The notes beneath the pieces are model-generated. The model saw nothing but the letters and a program-made list of their open reading frames with translations, was not told the origin of the DNA and made no database searches. Positions 44,037 through 54,658 of a stretch of DNA of 64,000 nt are shown here, piece after piece. The stretch lies in assembly GCA_015179125.1 (NCBI GenBank), contig WHVA01000188.1:62001-126000 (forward strand), in the 5' to 3' direction. Position 1 is the first letter of the stretch. Every line of letters starts with the position of its first letter. The stretch is from Gautieria morchelliformis (taxonomy: Eukaryota > Basidiomycota > Agaricomycetes > Gomphales > Gomphaceae). A program made the translations under genes and the position numbers.

Positions 44037-46007
44037 ATGATGCCCCCCAAAGATGGGATGGACGTTGATCCGTCAACGGCCCCGAGACAGGGGGCCGCAG
44101 ACATCCTACGAGCTCCAGTAGACCAAGAGCACTGGATGATTGTAGGATGGGAAGACGCTCTGGCGATCATTCACCCCAACGATTGTGCCACGTGCGTGGA
44201 CTACACAGTGCACCTAAGGGCCGCGACAGGCACCCGCAAGGTCAAATTGCGGGATGAAGACATCGGCGACACCGTTGAGGTGGCCTGGGGACGGCTCCCA
44301 AGAGGCATCACGCGTGGCGCGCAGGAGGAGCCCCTCCGGGACATCCATGACCTCAAGAAGGAGGTCCAGGATTTGGAACACACGGTCGAAGACCGCGACG
44401 ATGCGCTCAAAGCCGAGCACGCCAAGATAAAAGACCTGGAGCAGCAGCTGAGCCCAGCCCAACTCCAGCTCACATTCGCCCATGCAGCCTCAAAAAGGCT
44501 GCGCCATGACCCGGCCACGGACCCAGTGGCCGGGCCATCATGACCTCGCGTGACGGTGCCCTTGCTGGCGTGCGCAACATCGGGGCTATCGTCCCGATTA
44601 TTGGTGCCGACCCCGAGGACGACGACGACAGAGGGGCAGAGCACGCCTTCCGACGCCGCGTACGGCGTCCCAGACGGATGGGAGTCCGACTCCTTAGTCT
44701 GGAAGATGTATGACCTGGGGAGGGAACAGCTGCTGGCAGAGCAGCCAAGGAAAAAGCGCAAGAAGTTGCACGGCACCCCCAGCACCGTCAATGGGTTAGC
44801 CATTGCGAGGGAAAGCACGATCAGTGCATACCTGGCGGCGTCACTGTCGCACACGATCAATGACCCTGCCCTACAACCGTGGGTAGCACAGGTCGAGGCC
44901 CAGTACATCGGGCCTCACGTGGTCCTGCCTCCACCGGTGGGGACAGTTCACCCTCCCCACCCAGGGGAGGGGATGGTCATACCCCTCGGAGACCCACCGA
45001 TCTCCGAGACAGGCCTCCTACCACGACCAGTATGAATGGCCCAGCAGTGTCGTACTCAATGGTCCGACGTCTGCCCGCTCGACGACCCCCGCTTCGTTGA
45101 GCTTATAGCGCGGGCAAAAGAAACACCACAACTCATGCACACACGAGATGATTGGCGTGTTCAAATGCATACGAGCACGAACAACGCGCTCGCAATCCCA
45201 AAAGGGATTGTCTCGTGATAGCGAGCGGTACCCCGCACGACATCGCCGCCATCCTAAGGGGTTGGATACACAACCCCGAAGGAATCCCATCTGCCATCCG
45301 TGATAACGTGGATGGAACCTTCAACATGGACTATATGGACGTCTGGATGTGGTTGAAGGCCCTTGCGCCCCGTGTTAAAGGGGTCGCATCACCTCTCAAG
45401 TCGAGATTTATAAATTTGTTCGGCTCGACCAACCAATGGTCGAGCTTCGTCGATGCCAGGGAATGCCTGACACCGCAGAGCACCAGCCTGCGGCTCTCCA
45501 TCATGGGCCCATACCCCGTGAGGGGCCGAGCTGGCCCCGATATCCCGCTCGCTGAGATCGCACGATGGCTGGCCCGCTACGCCGGGGTCACTCGTGAGCG
45601 AGCAACGCGTATTGAACACTATGTTCAACGCAGTCTCACCAGCATGGCGTTTAGTGCTGCCGCTCGAGAGGGCCAAAAAAAGGTCGTCGAGACCAGTCAC
45701 ATGAGGGCCGTGGTGCCGCGACCTCTCACACATGCCCAGCTCGATCAAGAGCTGGCACGCTTTGGGCCCCCTCCTCAGACTGAGGATCCGGCTGTCGAGG
45801 CTATGCTCTGCGAGGATGCAGGCCCCACCCATCACCCACGCGGAAAACACCGCTATTGGCGAGGCAGAACCGCCTCACACAACCACCCCCGTGGATGCGG
45901 AGGTGCCCCCGGAGGAGTCATGTGCTCCACCGGCCCTGTATGATGACAATGTCATCATATCGGAAACATTAGAGGACTCCATGATGGATGACCTCTATGA
46001 GTTGTAG
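44037..46007 (+). pseudogene. gypsy-B copy e: extra ORF downstream of pol, unknown function
   Basis: Starts MMPPKDGMDVDPSTAPRQG and follows the architecture of copy a: WMIVGWEDALAIIHPNDC domain, coiled coil (DLKKEVQDLEHTVEDRDDAL), linker with a KKRKK patch, then the C-terminal part (45152-45830) and the acidic end DDLYEL. Stops at 44541 and 45033 and a frameshift near 45220 break it. The positions of these lesions differ from those in copy a, so the parent ORF was intact. The coiled coil and basic patch suggest a self-associating, possibly nucleic-acid-binding protein; this is inference only. Confidence 0.8.
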
Positions 46008-46041
46008 TTGGTCCCCTATAGTTGTCTATAGAGGGGGAGGG

Positions 46042-46265
46042 TGTAAATAACCTAGATATCATACCTGTATACTAGTTATTACATAATACCAGTGGGCCCC
46101 TGAGGGACCCACTGTATAGTTTGTGCGTGGGAACCAGTCAGTGGTTCCCATTGCATCTTACCCTTACAATGTCACTACATAGCATCAGAATACCACTCAT
46201 TGGTCAAGTTCTGTCATGCTCTTGTGACTTAAGGCTTAAGATAGACATCTATACACTGCCCTGTG
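46042..46265 (+). mobile_element. gypsy-B LTR (partial) between copies e and d
   Basis: Follows the polypurine tract GAGGGGGAGGG of copy e, begins TGTAAATAACCTAGATATC and aligns with 26737-26945. It is cut short and followed directly by copy d gag, giving a tandem e-LTR-d arrangement. Confidence 0.85.
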
Positions 46266-47798
46266 TGGCATCACAGCCCCGCGAACAATCCATGGCCCCG
46301 ACAGAGGGCCAGGGCATACCGGATCAGGCTGACATCGTACCACTGGAGCTGTATGATGGGATCACATGGATGATCCACGTGGTGTTAGCAGACGCCGCTG
46401 ATACAGACCCGGAGAGGTCTGTGCTTGCAAAAGCTGGCATAAAGCTGGCTCGCCCTGAGCCATACACCGGGGGATCTGACCTCGAAGAGTTTGAAATCTT
46501 CATCACAGCCATCCTGCAATGGCTGAAACTGAACTGCCTCCTGGGGCCAACCAGCATAGACATGCAGGTTGGGTACATGGGCACTCGCTTGACCGCCGAG
46601 GCCCAGGAGTGGTTCCTTCGAAACGTGGAACGCTTGGACCGCGAGGGCCGCAATTGGACCCTGGAAACAGTGATGCAGGGCCTTCAAAAGAGGTTCCTGC
46701 ACACACTGACATACCACCACGCTTCAAATAAATTCGATGCGGTCATGCAGGGAATCAAAACCATTCAGGAGATGCTGAACTAGCTCACAAAATACACGGT
46801 GTGTATGATACAGCTGCCAGACGACTACACGTTCTGGAGACGGTTCATCTCAGCGCTGCATGATATGCTGCGCAACGAGGTCCTCAAAAAGGGCTATAAT
46901 GCTGAGAGCAGCTCTTCGAGATGGCCCGCATGATCGAGGAGGCATCCCGATACAATATGGGGATGCACCGTGCAGAAAGCGCAGCGGCAACAGCAAGTGC
47001 TGCCCAGCTTGCAGTGAGCAAGCCGGTGACACAGCCAGGCCTAGCCAGACCTAGCCTGTCCCCGAGGAGTGGAGCATCGCAGCGACCACCACCCCCACGC
47101 CCAGCCCAAGCTGGATGCCCGCCTGAAGCCAAACAGCCTCAAGCATCAGGGTCATCACCATGACCAGCCCCACCGCCAAAAGCGTCGGGCTGACCTAACG
47201 ATTGACCCAGCGGTGGCCAAAGCAGCACTACATGCTTTGAATGTGGCCAGCTGGGCCACAAAAAAGTGGAGTGCCCCCAGCTTAGGTCCGGTATATGGAC
47301 AGCGGCAGCAAGGCATGACAACGAGAATGAGGATGCGGATGCGGATCTCGGACAAAATTCTCTTCAACAGATTGCTGAAGAGGGGGAGGGTGATCCCCAA
47401 CCCAATGAATCTCCGGACAACGGAGATGCGCCCGCTGAAGAGTGGGATCCCAAGCTGTCCCAATACTATGTATGAATGGGACGAAGAGGCGGAAGACACC
47501 ACCTAAAGGTCCAGTGCAATCAGGATCACACTGGAAGATGATGCCGACACGAAGGTCATGGTGGCATGTACATCGGTCATGCCAGACAAGGCAGCCGAGC
47601 CGGTGTATCACCACTGAAGCAAACACAGGATGTGGCCGACATGCCCATGCAGTGAAAACCGTACCCTCTCGGAGTACTGGGAAATAAATGGCGTAAAAGC
47701 CCTCTGCCTGCTGGATACCGTAAGCAAAGGGGCACTATTATCCCCTGAATTCATGTGGGCCACCGGGATGAAAATGTTCGCCCCAGAGCAGCCAATAG
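46266..47798 (+). pseudogene. gypsy-B copy d: gag, knuckle and start of protease
   Basis: Gag from VASQPREQSMAPTEGQGIPD through DTDPERSVLAKAGIKLARPE and MQVGYMGTRLTAEAQEWFLR. It has a stop at 46782 and further frameshifts, a degenerate knuckle near 47240, the acidic linker (EGEGDPQPNESPDNGDAPAE), then the protease start. There the catalytic Asp-Ser-Gly has become Asp-Thr-Val (LLDTVSKGALLS). Protease code is interrupted at 47799 by a palindromic element. Confidence 0.88.
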
Positions 47799-48198
47799 CA
47801 CTGCAGGCATAGAAAGGTTTTCTTGTCTGAAAAACTGTTCAAAAAACTGTAAAGATATTCCAAATTTTTTAGTGTTTTTTATGTAAAAAAAAAACTATAA
47901 TAAAATTTTGTGTTTTTATTAAAATTTGTTGAGCAAGAAAATTGTAAAAAATTCAAAGTTTTTTGCAGGGTTTTTTATGGGTTTCTTTGTCTTTTTACAA
48001 AGAAATGTATAAAAACACATAAAAAACCCTGCAAAAAAACTTTAAATTTTTTTACAATTTTCTTCCTCAACAAATTCTAACAAAAACACAAAGTTTTGTC
48101 AATGTTTTTTTACATTAAAAACACTAAAAAAATTTGGAATATCTTCACAGTTTTTTGAACAGTTTTTCAGACCAGAAAATCTTTATATACCTCCAGTG
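47799..48198. mobile_element. 400-bp near-perfect palindromic (foldback/MITE) element
   Basis: The left arm (CACTGCAGGCATAG, then AAACTGTTCAAAAAACTGTA and so on) is the reverse complement of the right arm almost to the centre near 48000. Only a short loop around GTCTTTTTACAAAG remains. AT-rich, no ORF. Ends are CACTG...CAGTG with TAG on both sides (47796-47798; 48199-48201). An alternative reading is an 11-bp duplication TAGCACTGCAG/TAGCACTCCAG with shorter ends. Copy a lacks it, which proves insertion into protease code. Confidence 0.88.
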
Positions 48199-48201
48199 TA
48201 G

Positions 48202-49735
48202 CACTCCAGCTGGCCTGCATAGGCAGCCATTCCACTATTAATTATGGAATGAACACGACCATTAAATTTGGTTGTGAAATATACGACAAATATTTCGACA
48301 TAGCAAACGTCAAACATTACGACGTGATCTTAGGGACACTGTTCCTAAGGCGATTCGGCATTGCCCTGGACTTCTCAAGCACAGGGACGATCCGTAAGGG
48401 GAACAAAATAATCCCCTCAGGCAAGGTATCGTTCGACGATAATGAGTTCATGAATGAGGGCAAGGGGCCAAGGGTGAGCAGGATCACCCCGGCGCCCAAA
48501 CCAAACCTGGCTCATTGAAGCCAGGAGGACGAGTCACATAACGACTCGTCCTTGAGCTCCCCCTTCAACCGTAGGGAGAGGCGCTCTCACCTGACGGTGA
48601 AAGCGATGGGGAAGAAAAATGCGGGCCTGCACACCACGGGATCTAATAGACGCACACAGCGGCTAATGGCTTCTAAGCCAACCACCACCATCATCCTCAC
48701 AGATGATGACATCCCTCACCTCCGCGAGGAATGGATGGAGAGAATCACTGACCTAGTCAGTGGAATCCCATTAGAACTCCCGCCGCTGCGGGAGATCAAC
48801 CATGAGATCAATATCATCGATCCCAACAAACACATGCGGTATCGACTACTGAAGTGCCCCAAACATTTCCAAGAGGAACTGTCTGCGAAGATAGAACGCT
48901 ACACCACTGCAAAGTGGTGGATCCCAGCAGTTGCACAGCAGGCTGTACCCATGCTGTGCGTGCCGAAGAAGAATGATACACTACGAACCATCTTCAATCT
49001 GCTCCAGCAGAACGAGAACACTGTGAAGGATGTTACACCATTCCCAGATCAGGATATCATCCGCAGCGACATGGCTCGCTGTCGGTATCACATGAAACTC
49101 GATATGTCTGAAGTATACGAGCAGATCCGGATTCATCCTGATCACATAGCAAAGACTGCCTTTGCTACAATCCTTGGTACCTTCAGGAGCCAAGTGATAC
49201 AGATGGGAGACTGCAACGCCCCATCAACATTCCAACCGCTGATGACAGCCATATTCCGCGACTGCATAGGTTGCTTTGTCCATGTCTACATGGACGATAT
49301 ATTCATTTTCTCTCTCTCGATACAAGAGAGAGAGGAGCACCTCTACATTGTCTTTGACAGAGTGATGAAGAACCACCTTGTTCTGAGCTAGCAAAAGGTT
49401 GATCTCTATTCCATCCAAATGGAGTGCCTTGGCCACATCATCGATGGCCAAGGTGTACACGCTGACGAGGACAAGATGCAACACATTTGCAAGTGGCAAA
49501 GGCTGCAGACGTTCAACGACATCCAGCGTTTCCTCAGGCTAGTACAATACCTGGCACATTACATGCCAGATGTTAGCGCATACATGACCCCGCTGTTGGG
49601 TTGTGCACATAACAACCGTCCATTCGAATGGACCCCACTTCTAGACAAATGCTGGCAAAGCATTAAGGCATTGGCCTGTAAGGCCCCGATCCTGCGTCCA
49701 ATCAACGCACGGTTCCCAGAGCCAATTGTCAAGAT
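48202..49735 (+). pseudogene. gypsy-B copy d: end of protease, reverse transcriptase, RNase H start
   Basis: Protease resumes (48249: IANVKHYDVILGTLFLRRFG). RT spans 48700-49400 (EWMERITDLVSGIPLELPPL; KKNDTLRTIFNLLQQNENTV; HVYMDDIFIFSLS with an intact YMDD box), with a stop at 49389. The thumb (MECLGHIIDGQGVHADEDKM) and connection (LRPINARFPEP) then break off at about 49735 before the RNase H active site. This is the best preserved gypsy-B RT in the window. Confidence 0.92.
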
Positions 49736-50604
49736 TGGTTTTTAGGCGTTAATATCGTGTATTAGTGAACACAGCAAATGCCCGAATGACTTGTGCGAAT
49801 AAGTATGCTGTTCGGCGAATACATGAACCAATAAATGTTCATAAGATAGGAGGGTTGCCCGGATGGGGCTCGCCCTATCTACAGTCATAGCAAAATGGCC
49901 TGTGGCACTTGACGATACAACATGCAAGGTGTCACGGAAGGGCTGTCTAAGTAGCGACAATCCCTTTGCCGGTGAAGGTGCTCCTTCGGAGCCCTTCGCC
50001 AACAGCTCAGAAAATAGTTTGAAGGCTAAGGTAACGAAGATGAAGTATGAGAACTCACCAGGGATGCCTAAGTCCTCTGCTGGTCGAAGATAGAAATCTC
50101 CAAGAGAAGGCTCAAGACAATGATCACAGCGAGGTCAAGTTTGCACAAGATGGACGATGTATGATAATTGAACTGAAGAATATACATGTGAATGTAAACT
50201 ACTTATATCGAATTCTCACAAGGTATTAGCGAATAGGAAAGAGGCCGTCGTGAGTCAGGGTCGGATAGGGGTGCACAGTCATGATACTAAGTAGATGGAA
50301 TACACATACAATAGAGCAAGGGAAGAATGCGAACATGAAACGACGGAGAATAAAGGTTGGCCAAGGCACTTATGGACAAAACCATGTCTTGGGACCCGCA
50401 TACATGCTACCCTGCACGGACTCTTCGTTTACTGGGTTGATCCCGCACAACCTATGGAAGGGATGTCCTGCGAACACACTTTGGCCATACAAACACCCAA
50501 TGGGGTTGGATTAAGAAGATGATGGGGTTAATGATGAACCATCATGCTGGGTGAATGGTATCAATCATATTTGATGGCATGCCTGCTGGCGAAATGCACG
50601 AGCA
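49736..50604. other. No gene recognised; unrelated insert between gypsy-B d and gypsy-C
   Basis: The sequence changes abruptly at both sides. No retroelement motif, LTR pair or clear target duplication was found. Two short GC-rich frames near 50281-50520 show no family resemblance. Confidence 0.4.
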
Positions 50605-53170
50605 GTGAATAGCGGTTCGGAGAATGGGGCGCAGCAGCTAGCTGAGAAGGCCCTTCGCAGTGTACCCCCAGTGGAAAAGGTACTCATCCCTCCGTACCTC
50701 TGTGACTTCGAGGATGTCTTCGCGAAAGAGTCCTTTGATTCACTTCCCAAACGCAGGATGTGGGAGCATGCGATTGAGCTTGAGCCAGGAGCCAAGCCAT
50801 CTGCATGCAAGGTCTACCCACTTGCCCAGTGAACAGTCACAGCTGGACGAATTCCTGCAGGAGAACCTGCGCACTAGTCGCATTCTCCCCTCAAAATCGC
50901 CTATGGCCAGCCCAGTGTTCTTCATCGAGAAGAAGGATGCGGCACTGCACCTGGTCTAGGATTATCGCATGCTCAATGCCATGACACTGAAGAACCGCTA
51001 CCCCCTTCCCATCATTTCTGAGCTCATCATGCAGCTTCGTGGAGAAAAATACTTCACCAAGCTAGATGTGAAATGGGGTTTTAACAATGTGAGGATAAAG
51101 GATGGTGATGAGTGGAAGGCTGCATTCCGCACTAATCGTGGCCTCTGTGAACCCCTCATCATGTTCTTTGGGCTCACAAACAGTCCTGCAACATTTCAAA
51201 CCATGATGAATGACATCTTCCAAGGCCTCATCATGGAAGGGCATTTGTGTGTGTACCTGGACGACATCCTGATCTTCACCCACACACTTGAGGAGCATCG
51301 CCGACTTCTGCAACTAGTCCTTGAGCGCCTATGGCAGCACAAGCTCTATCTTCACCCTGAGAAATGTGATTTTGAGCGAACAAAGATTGAGTACCTTGGG
51401 CTCATTGTGTCACATGGCAAGGTGGAGATGGACCCCATCAAGGTCGCAGGTGTCATGGACTGGCCAACTCCAGCAAATTGCAAGGAGGTGCAGGCCTTCC
51501 TGGTGTTTGCCAACTTTTATTGCCGGTTCATCGAGGGCTTATCACATCATGCGCAACCTCTTTTCGAGCTCACCAAGAAGGATGTACAATGGTCGTGGGG
51601 TGATTGTGAACAGCAGGCATTTGATGGGCTAAAGCGGCAATTCACATCAACGTCAATCCTGCACTTTGCAGATGATAATCAACCATACCTGGTGGAGGCT
51701 GACAGTTCCTATGTCGCCACTGGTGCATGTCATAAAAGGTGCTAGTAAGCTCATCACTACCACTACACACCCAGCCGAAACGTCCCATCACTATATATAC
51801 CCCATCCCATGCCGCCTACTCACCTCCACATGCATCAACCAAAACCATCTGGGCCCACACACATCTGCATGACACATCCCGATGACTCCATCACCATGCA
51901 GACTCGACCCTGATCTAGTACCCACGGACCCACCCCAATCCGAGACGAAGCCCCAGCCTGAGGCCTGCTGTTCCACAGAGAGACTAGATGTTTAGCCACC
52001 TGTTTACATTCCTTCCATATTCCTTTCTTCCTTTCTGACTACATTCCATATTTCTGATACACGTGACTACTTACACTCCCTCCCATTTGATAGATGAGCC
52101 TCCTAGTTACCGCTGCATCCGGACCGCCGTTCCCCCGAGTCCAGTCGTTTGAGTACACCCACACATCACTTCCCCATTCCTCGCACCGCAGCACATCCTG
52201 TAGCTAGATAAATACCTCAGCTCGTACATTCACAACCTCAGTCAATCAGAACCCACTCGTCTTGAAAGCTATCGAATATTTTACTGCGCATATACTGCGC
52301 AATCACTGCTCGAGATACACACACACAGTGTGCACTCGACCTCTCTATCATCTACTTGATTCGACTTCTACTCAAAGTCTGAATTATATTGCAATCTGAA
52401 TCTACTATCAACAAACTCTTGATCTTTCACAGTGCAGTCCTGTCCCAGTGATCTCCAGATGATGACAAGTGGCATCTGATTGTGTTTTACTCCAAGAGTC
52501 TCACTCCTGTGGAGTGAAATTATGAGATTCATGACAAGGAGATGCTGGCGAATATTCATGCCCTAGAGGAATGGCGGCATTTCATTGACGGTGCTAAGCA
52601 TCGCATTGAGATCTGGACTGACCACAAGAACCTGGAGTATTTTCACACTGCAAGGAAGCTTAATCGCAGGCAGGCTAGATGGTCCCTCTACTTGTCGTGT
52701 TTTGACTTTGAGCTTCACCATCAGCCTGGTGTCACAATGGGCAAGTCAGATGCACTGTCGCCGCGCTCAGACCATGGGTCAGGATCAGGTGACAACAGCA
52801 ATTTAACATGCCTACACCCAGAGTTGTTCATTGTTCACGCCCTGGAGGGGCTCACCCTTAGGGGGGAAGAACATGGGATTATTCGCGATGTGAAGAAGGA
52901 ATTTGGAGATGGGTCACTGGAGGATGAGGTCGCAGGGGCAGTCAAGAAGCTGCAAGAGTCAGGTGGTAAATCGCTGGTGTCTGCAGAGTGGGCTGAGATG
53001 GATGGGTTGCTCACATTCTGAGGTAAAGTTTATGTTCCAGATGTCCAGGACCTCAGGTGATGAATTGTCGCCCAGCACCACTTCCCAATCATCCTGGGCA
53101 ATGGAAGACCCTTGAGCTCATCTCACAAAATTACTGGTGGCCCCACATGTTGCGGTATATTGGTGAGTAC
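50605..53170 (+). pseudogene. gypsy-C pol: reverse transcriptase and RNase H, split by a Z LTR
   Basis: RT N-terminus ([38 protein letters not shown]), then after a frameshift [20 protein letters not shown]. Past a stop at 50957 comes the RT core (DYRMLNAMTLKNRYPLPIIS; CVYLDDILIFTHTLEEHRR with intact YLDD; EKCDFERTKIEYLGLIVSHG). RNase H begins PYLVEADSSYVATGA, is cut at 51727, and resumes at 52437 with HLIVFYSKSLTPVE, a stop at 52518, then EWRHFIDGAKHRIEIWTDHK and SLYLSCFDFELHHQPGV. Traces of the integrase N-terminus reach about 53170. The block order is that of basidiomycete chromoviruses. Confidence 0.92.
51728..52431 (+). mobile_element. Z-family solo LTR, 5-bp duplication GTGCA
   Basis: A 704-bp segment from TGTCATAAAAGGTGCTAG to CTCTTGATCTTTCACA, flanked by GTGCA at 51723-51727 and 52432-52436. 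It splits gypsy-C RNase H; its removal restores the protein alignment. Closest relative in the window: 39472-40151. Confidence 0.93.
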
Positions 53171-54658
53171 TCCAGAACTTGCGACTTGTGCATTACAGCC
53201 ATGGTAAATATCTAGGTATATGTCCATTCTTCATCCAGCTTCACCCATGGCAACTTGAGGGCTTGTTTGACCATCATCATCATACGGATAGTCTGTGCAA
53301 GTTCAGACCCACGCACCGCAAGGATATTGTATGCCATCCACCAGGGAAGATCCACTCCACTGCGACAGCAGGCATGGAGAATATGAGTCAAAGAGCGGGT
53401 ACAGTAAATAAATAAATAAAACCGCCTACCAGGTATTGTCATGATATTGTGTGCGAGTTTGCTTCGATCAGCCAGGGGGGTACCTGTCTTATACCTTGTG
53501 GTGAAATTAAATTTTGTCGCTGACCCCAAACTACCACTCGGTGTGTGGGATGGTAGCATTTGCTTTCTGAATCATGGACTCTGAGGTGTCAGTGCTGATG
53601 ACAAGGCCAAAGGATGTTAGTTCAGCTGTGCCTGACCTTCATGGAAGTGTGTATGAGCACATAGTGGGGTCATATATGATTCGTATACAGTTCACATGGA
53701 CTTTTCAACCCTCCATATAGAGTAAGATAATCGCTGGACTGAGAGTATTTACCTGTGCCCCACTCAAGGTCTACAGAAAGCTCCCACTGGGAATGTTTGC
53801 TTCGCCGATGATATGCGTACACAAATTTGTACACACACCATGCACCATCCCCACACATGGCACCAGAGCATCGGCGCCCATGCGGAGGAGATCAATGACC
53901 ACAAGGAGTGTGTCCGGGCGGCACCTGCAGAGGGATTCAAGGGGCAGAGGGAAGTTAGTCAGGCTGGGGAGTGCAAATGCAAGCACAGAGAGCGTGCAGC
54001 GGCGAGTGTGTGGGTGCCAGGGCCAGGAGGCATGAAGAGGAACAGCAGGAGGTGCATGCAGTAGATGGCAAAGCATATGGTTGGAAGTATTGGGTAGCAT
54101 GAACTTGGTGTACAGGTACTTATGTAGTATTAGGCAAGGTTTGAAGCATAGTTACCTTACACAACTGCATCACCCATACACTGCATACATACGGCCGTAT
54201 TCATACAGCGTCATATGGGGGTCATTCCCACCATCACCATCATATGGTCAGATATGCTCCAGTGAGCGATGGTACAGGTATGGCACCATAATATGGGTAC
54301 CATAAGTATGGTTAGTATGGGTACGGTGCTAATCCCTACCTGTGACAGCAGAATTTCATGCAATCCGACAGACAAGGATCCAAAATGAATATGAGACTAA
54401 ATAAATAACATGGGTCTTATCAGGAGTTGCCTACAGGGATGTGTCTTATGTGAACCTTAAATAATTCCTTTTTCCTGATGTTGAAGCATATGCAGTAAGC
54501 CCTCCTAATTTGCTCTTTAGGCCATTTACAAAATACCTGCGGGAAATCTGAGGTTATTATTGTGTGAGACCATTGTGCTCCCTTAACGAATCACATTTCA
54601 GAGCATGCATGGATATAAATTTAGCACCTAAGCTTTGGGCAAGGCATTACATACTCAT
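53171..54658. other. No gene recognised
   Basis: Spacer between gypsy-C and the P450 gene. About 54180-54340 has CATATGG/ATACGG palindromic words ending GGTGCTAATCCCTA, resembling a hAT-type terminus, but no left partner was found. Confidence 0.4.

Noticed and set aside
48549..48600. Start of an independent gene upstream of gypsy-B copy d RT
   Set aside because: Homologous to the protease-RT linker of copy b; it is internal pol sequence.
49729..50490. Solo LTR from TGTCAAGATTGG with a CCAAT duplication
   Set aside because: The right end does not finish in CA and sequence beyond it does not resume gypsy-B RNase H, so the case is too weak.
54180..54340. Another hAT-type element ending GGTGCTAATCCCTA with flank CCTGTGAC
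   Set aside because: No left terminus or matching duplication nearby; the same 8-mer occurs next to a TAGGG word at about 40800, probably by chance or as a displaced remnant.
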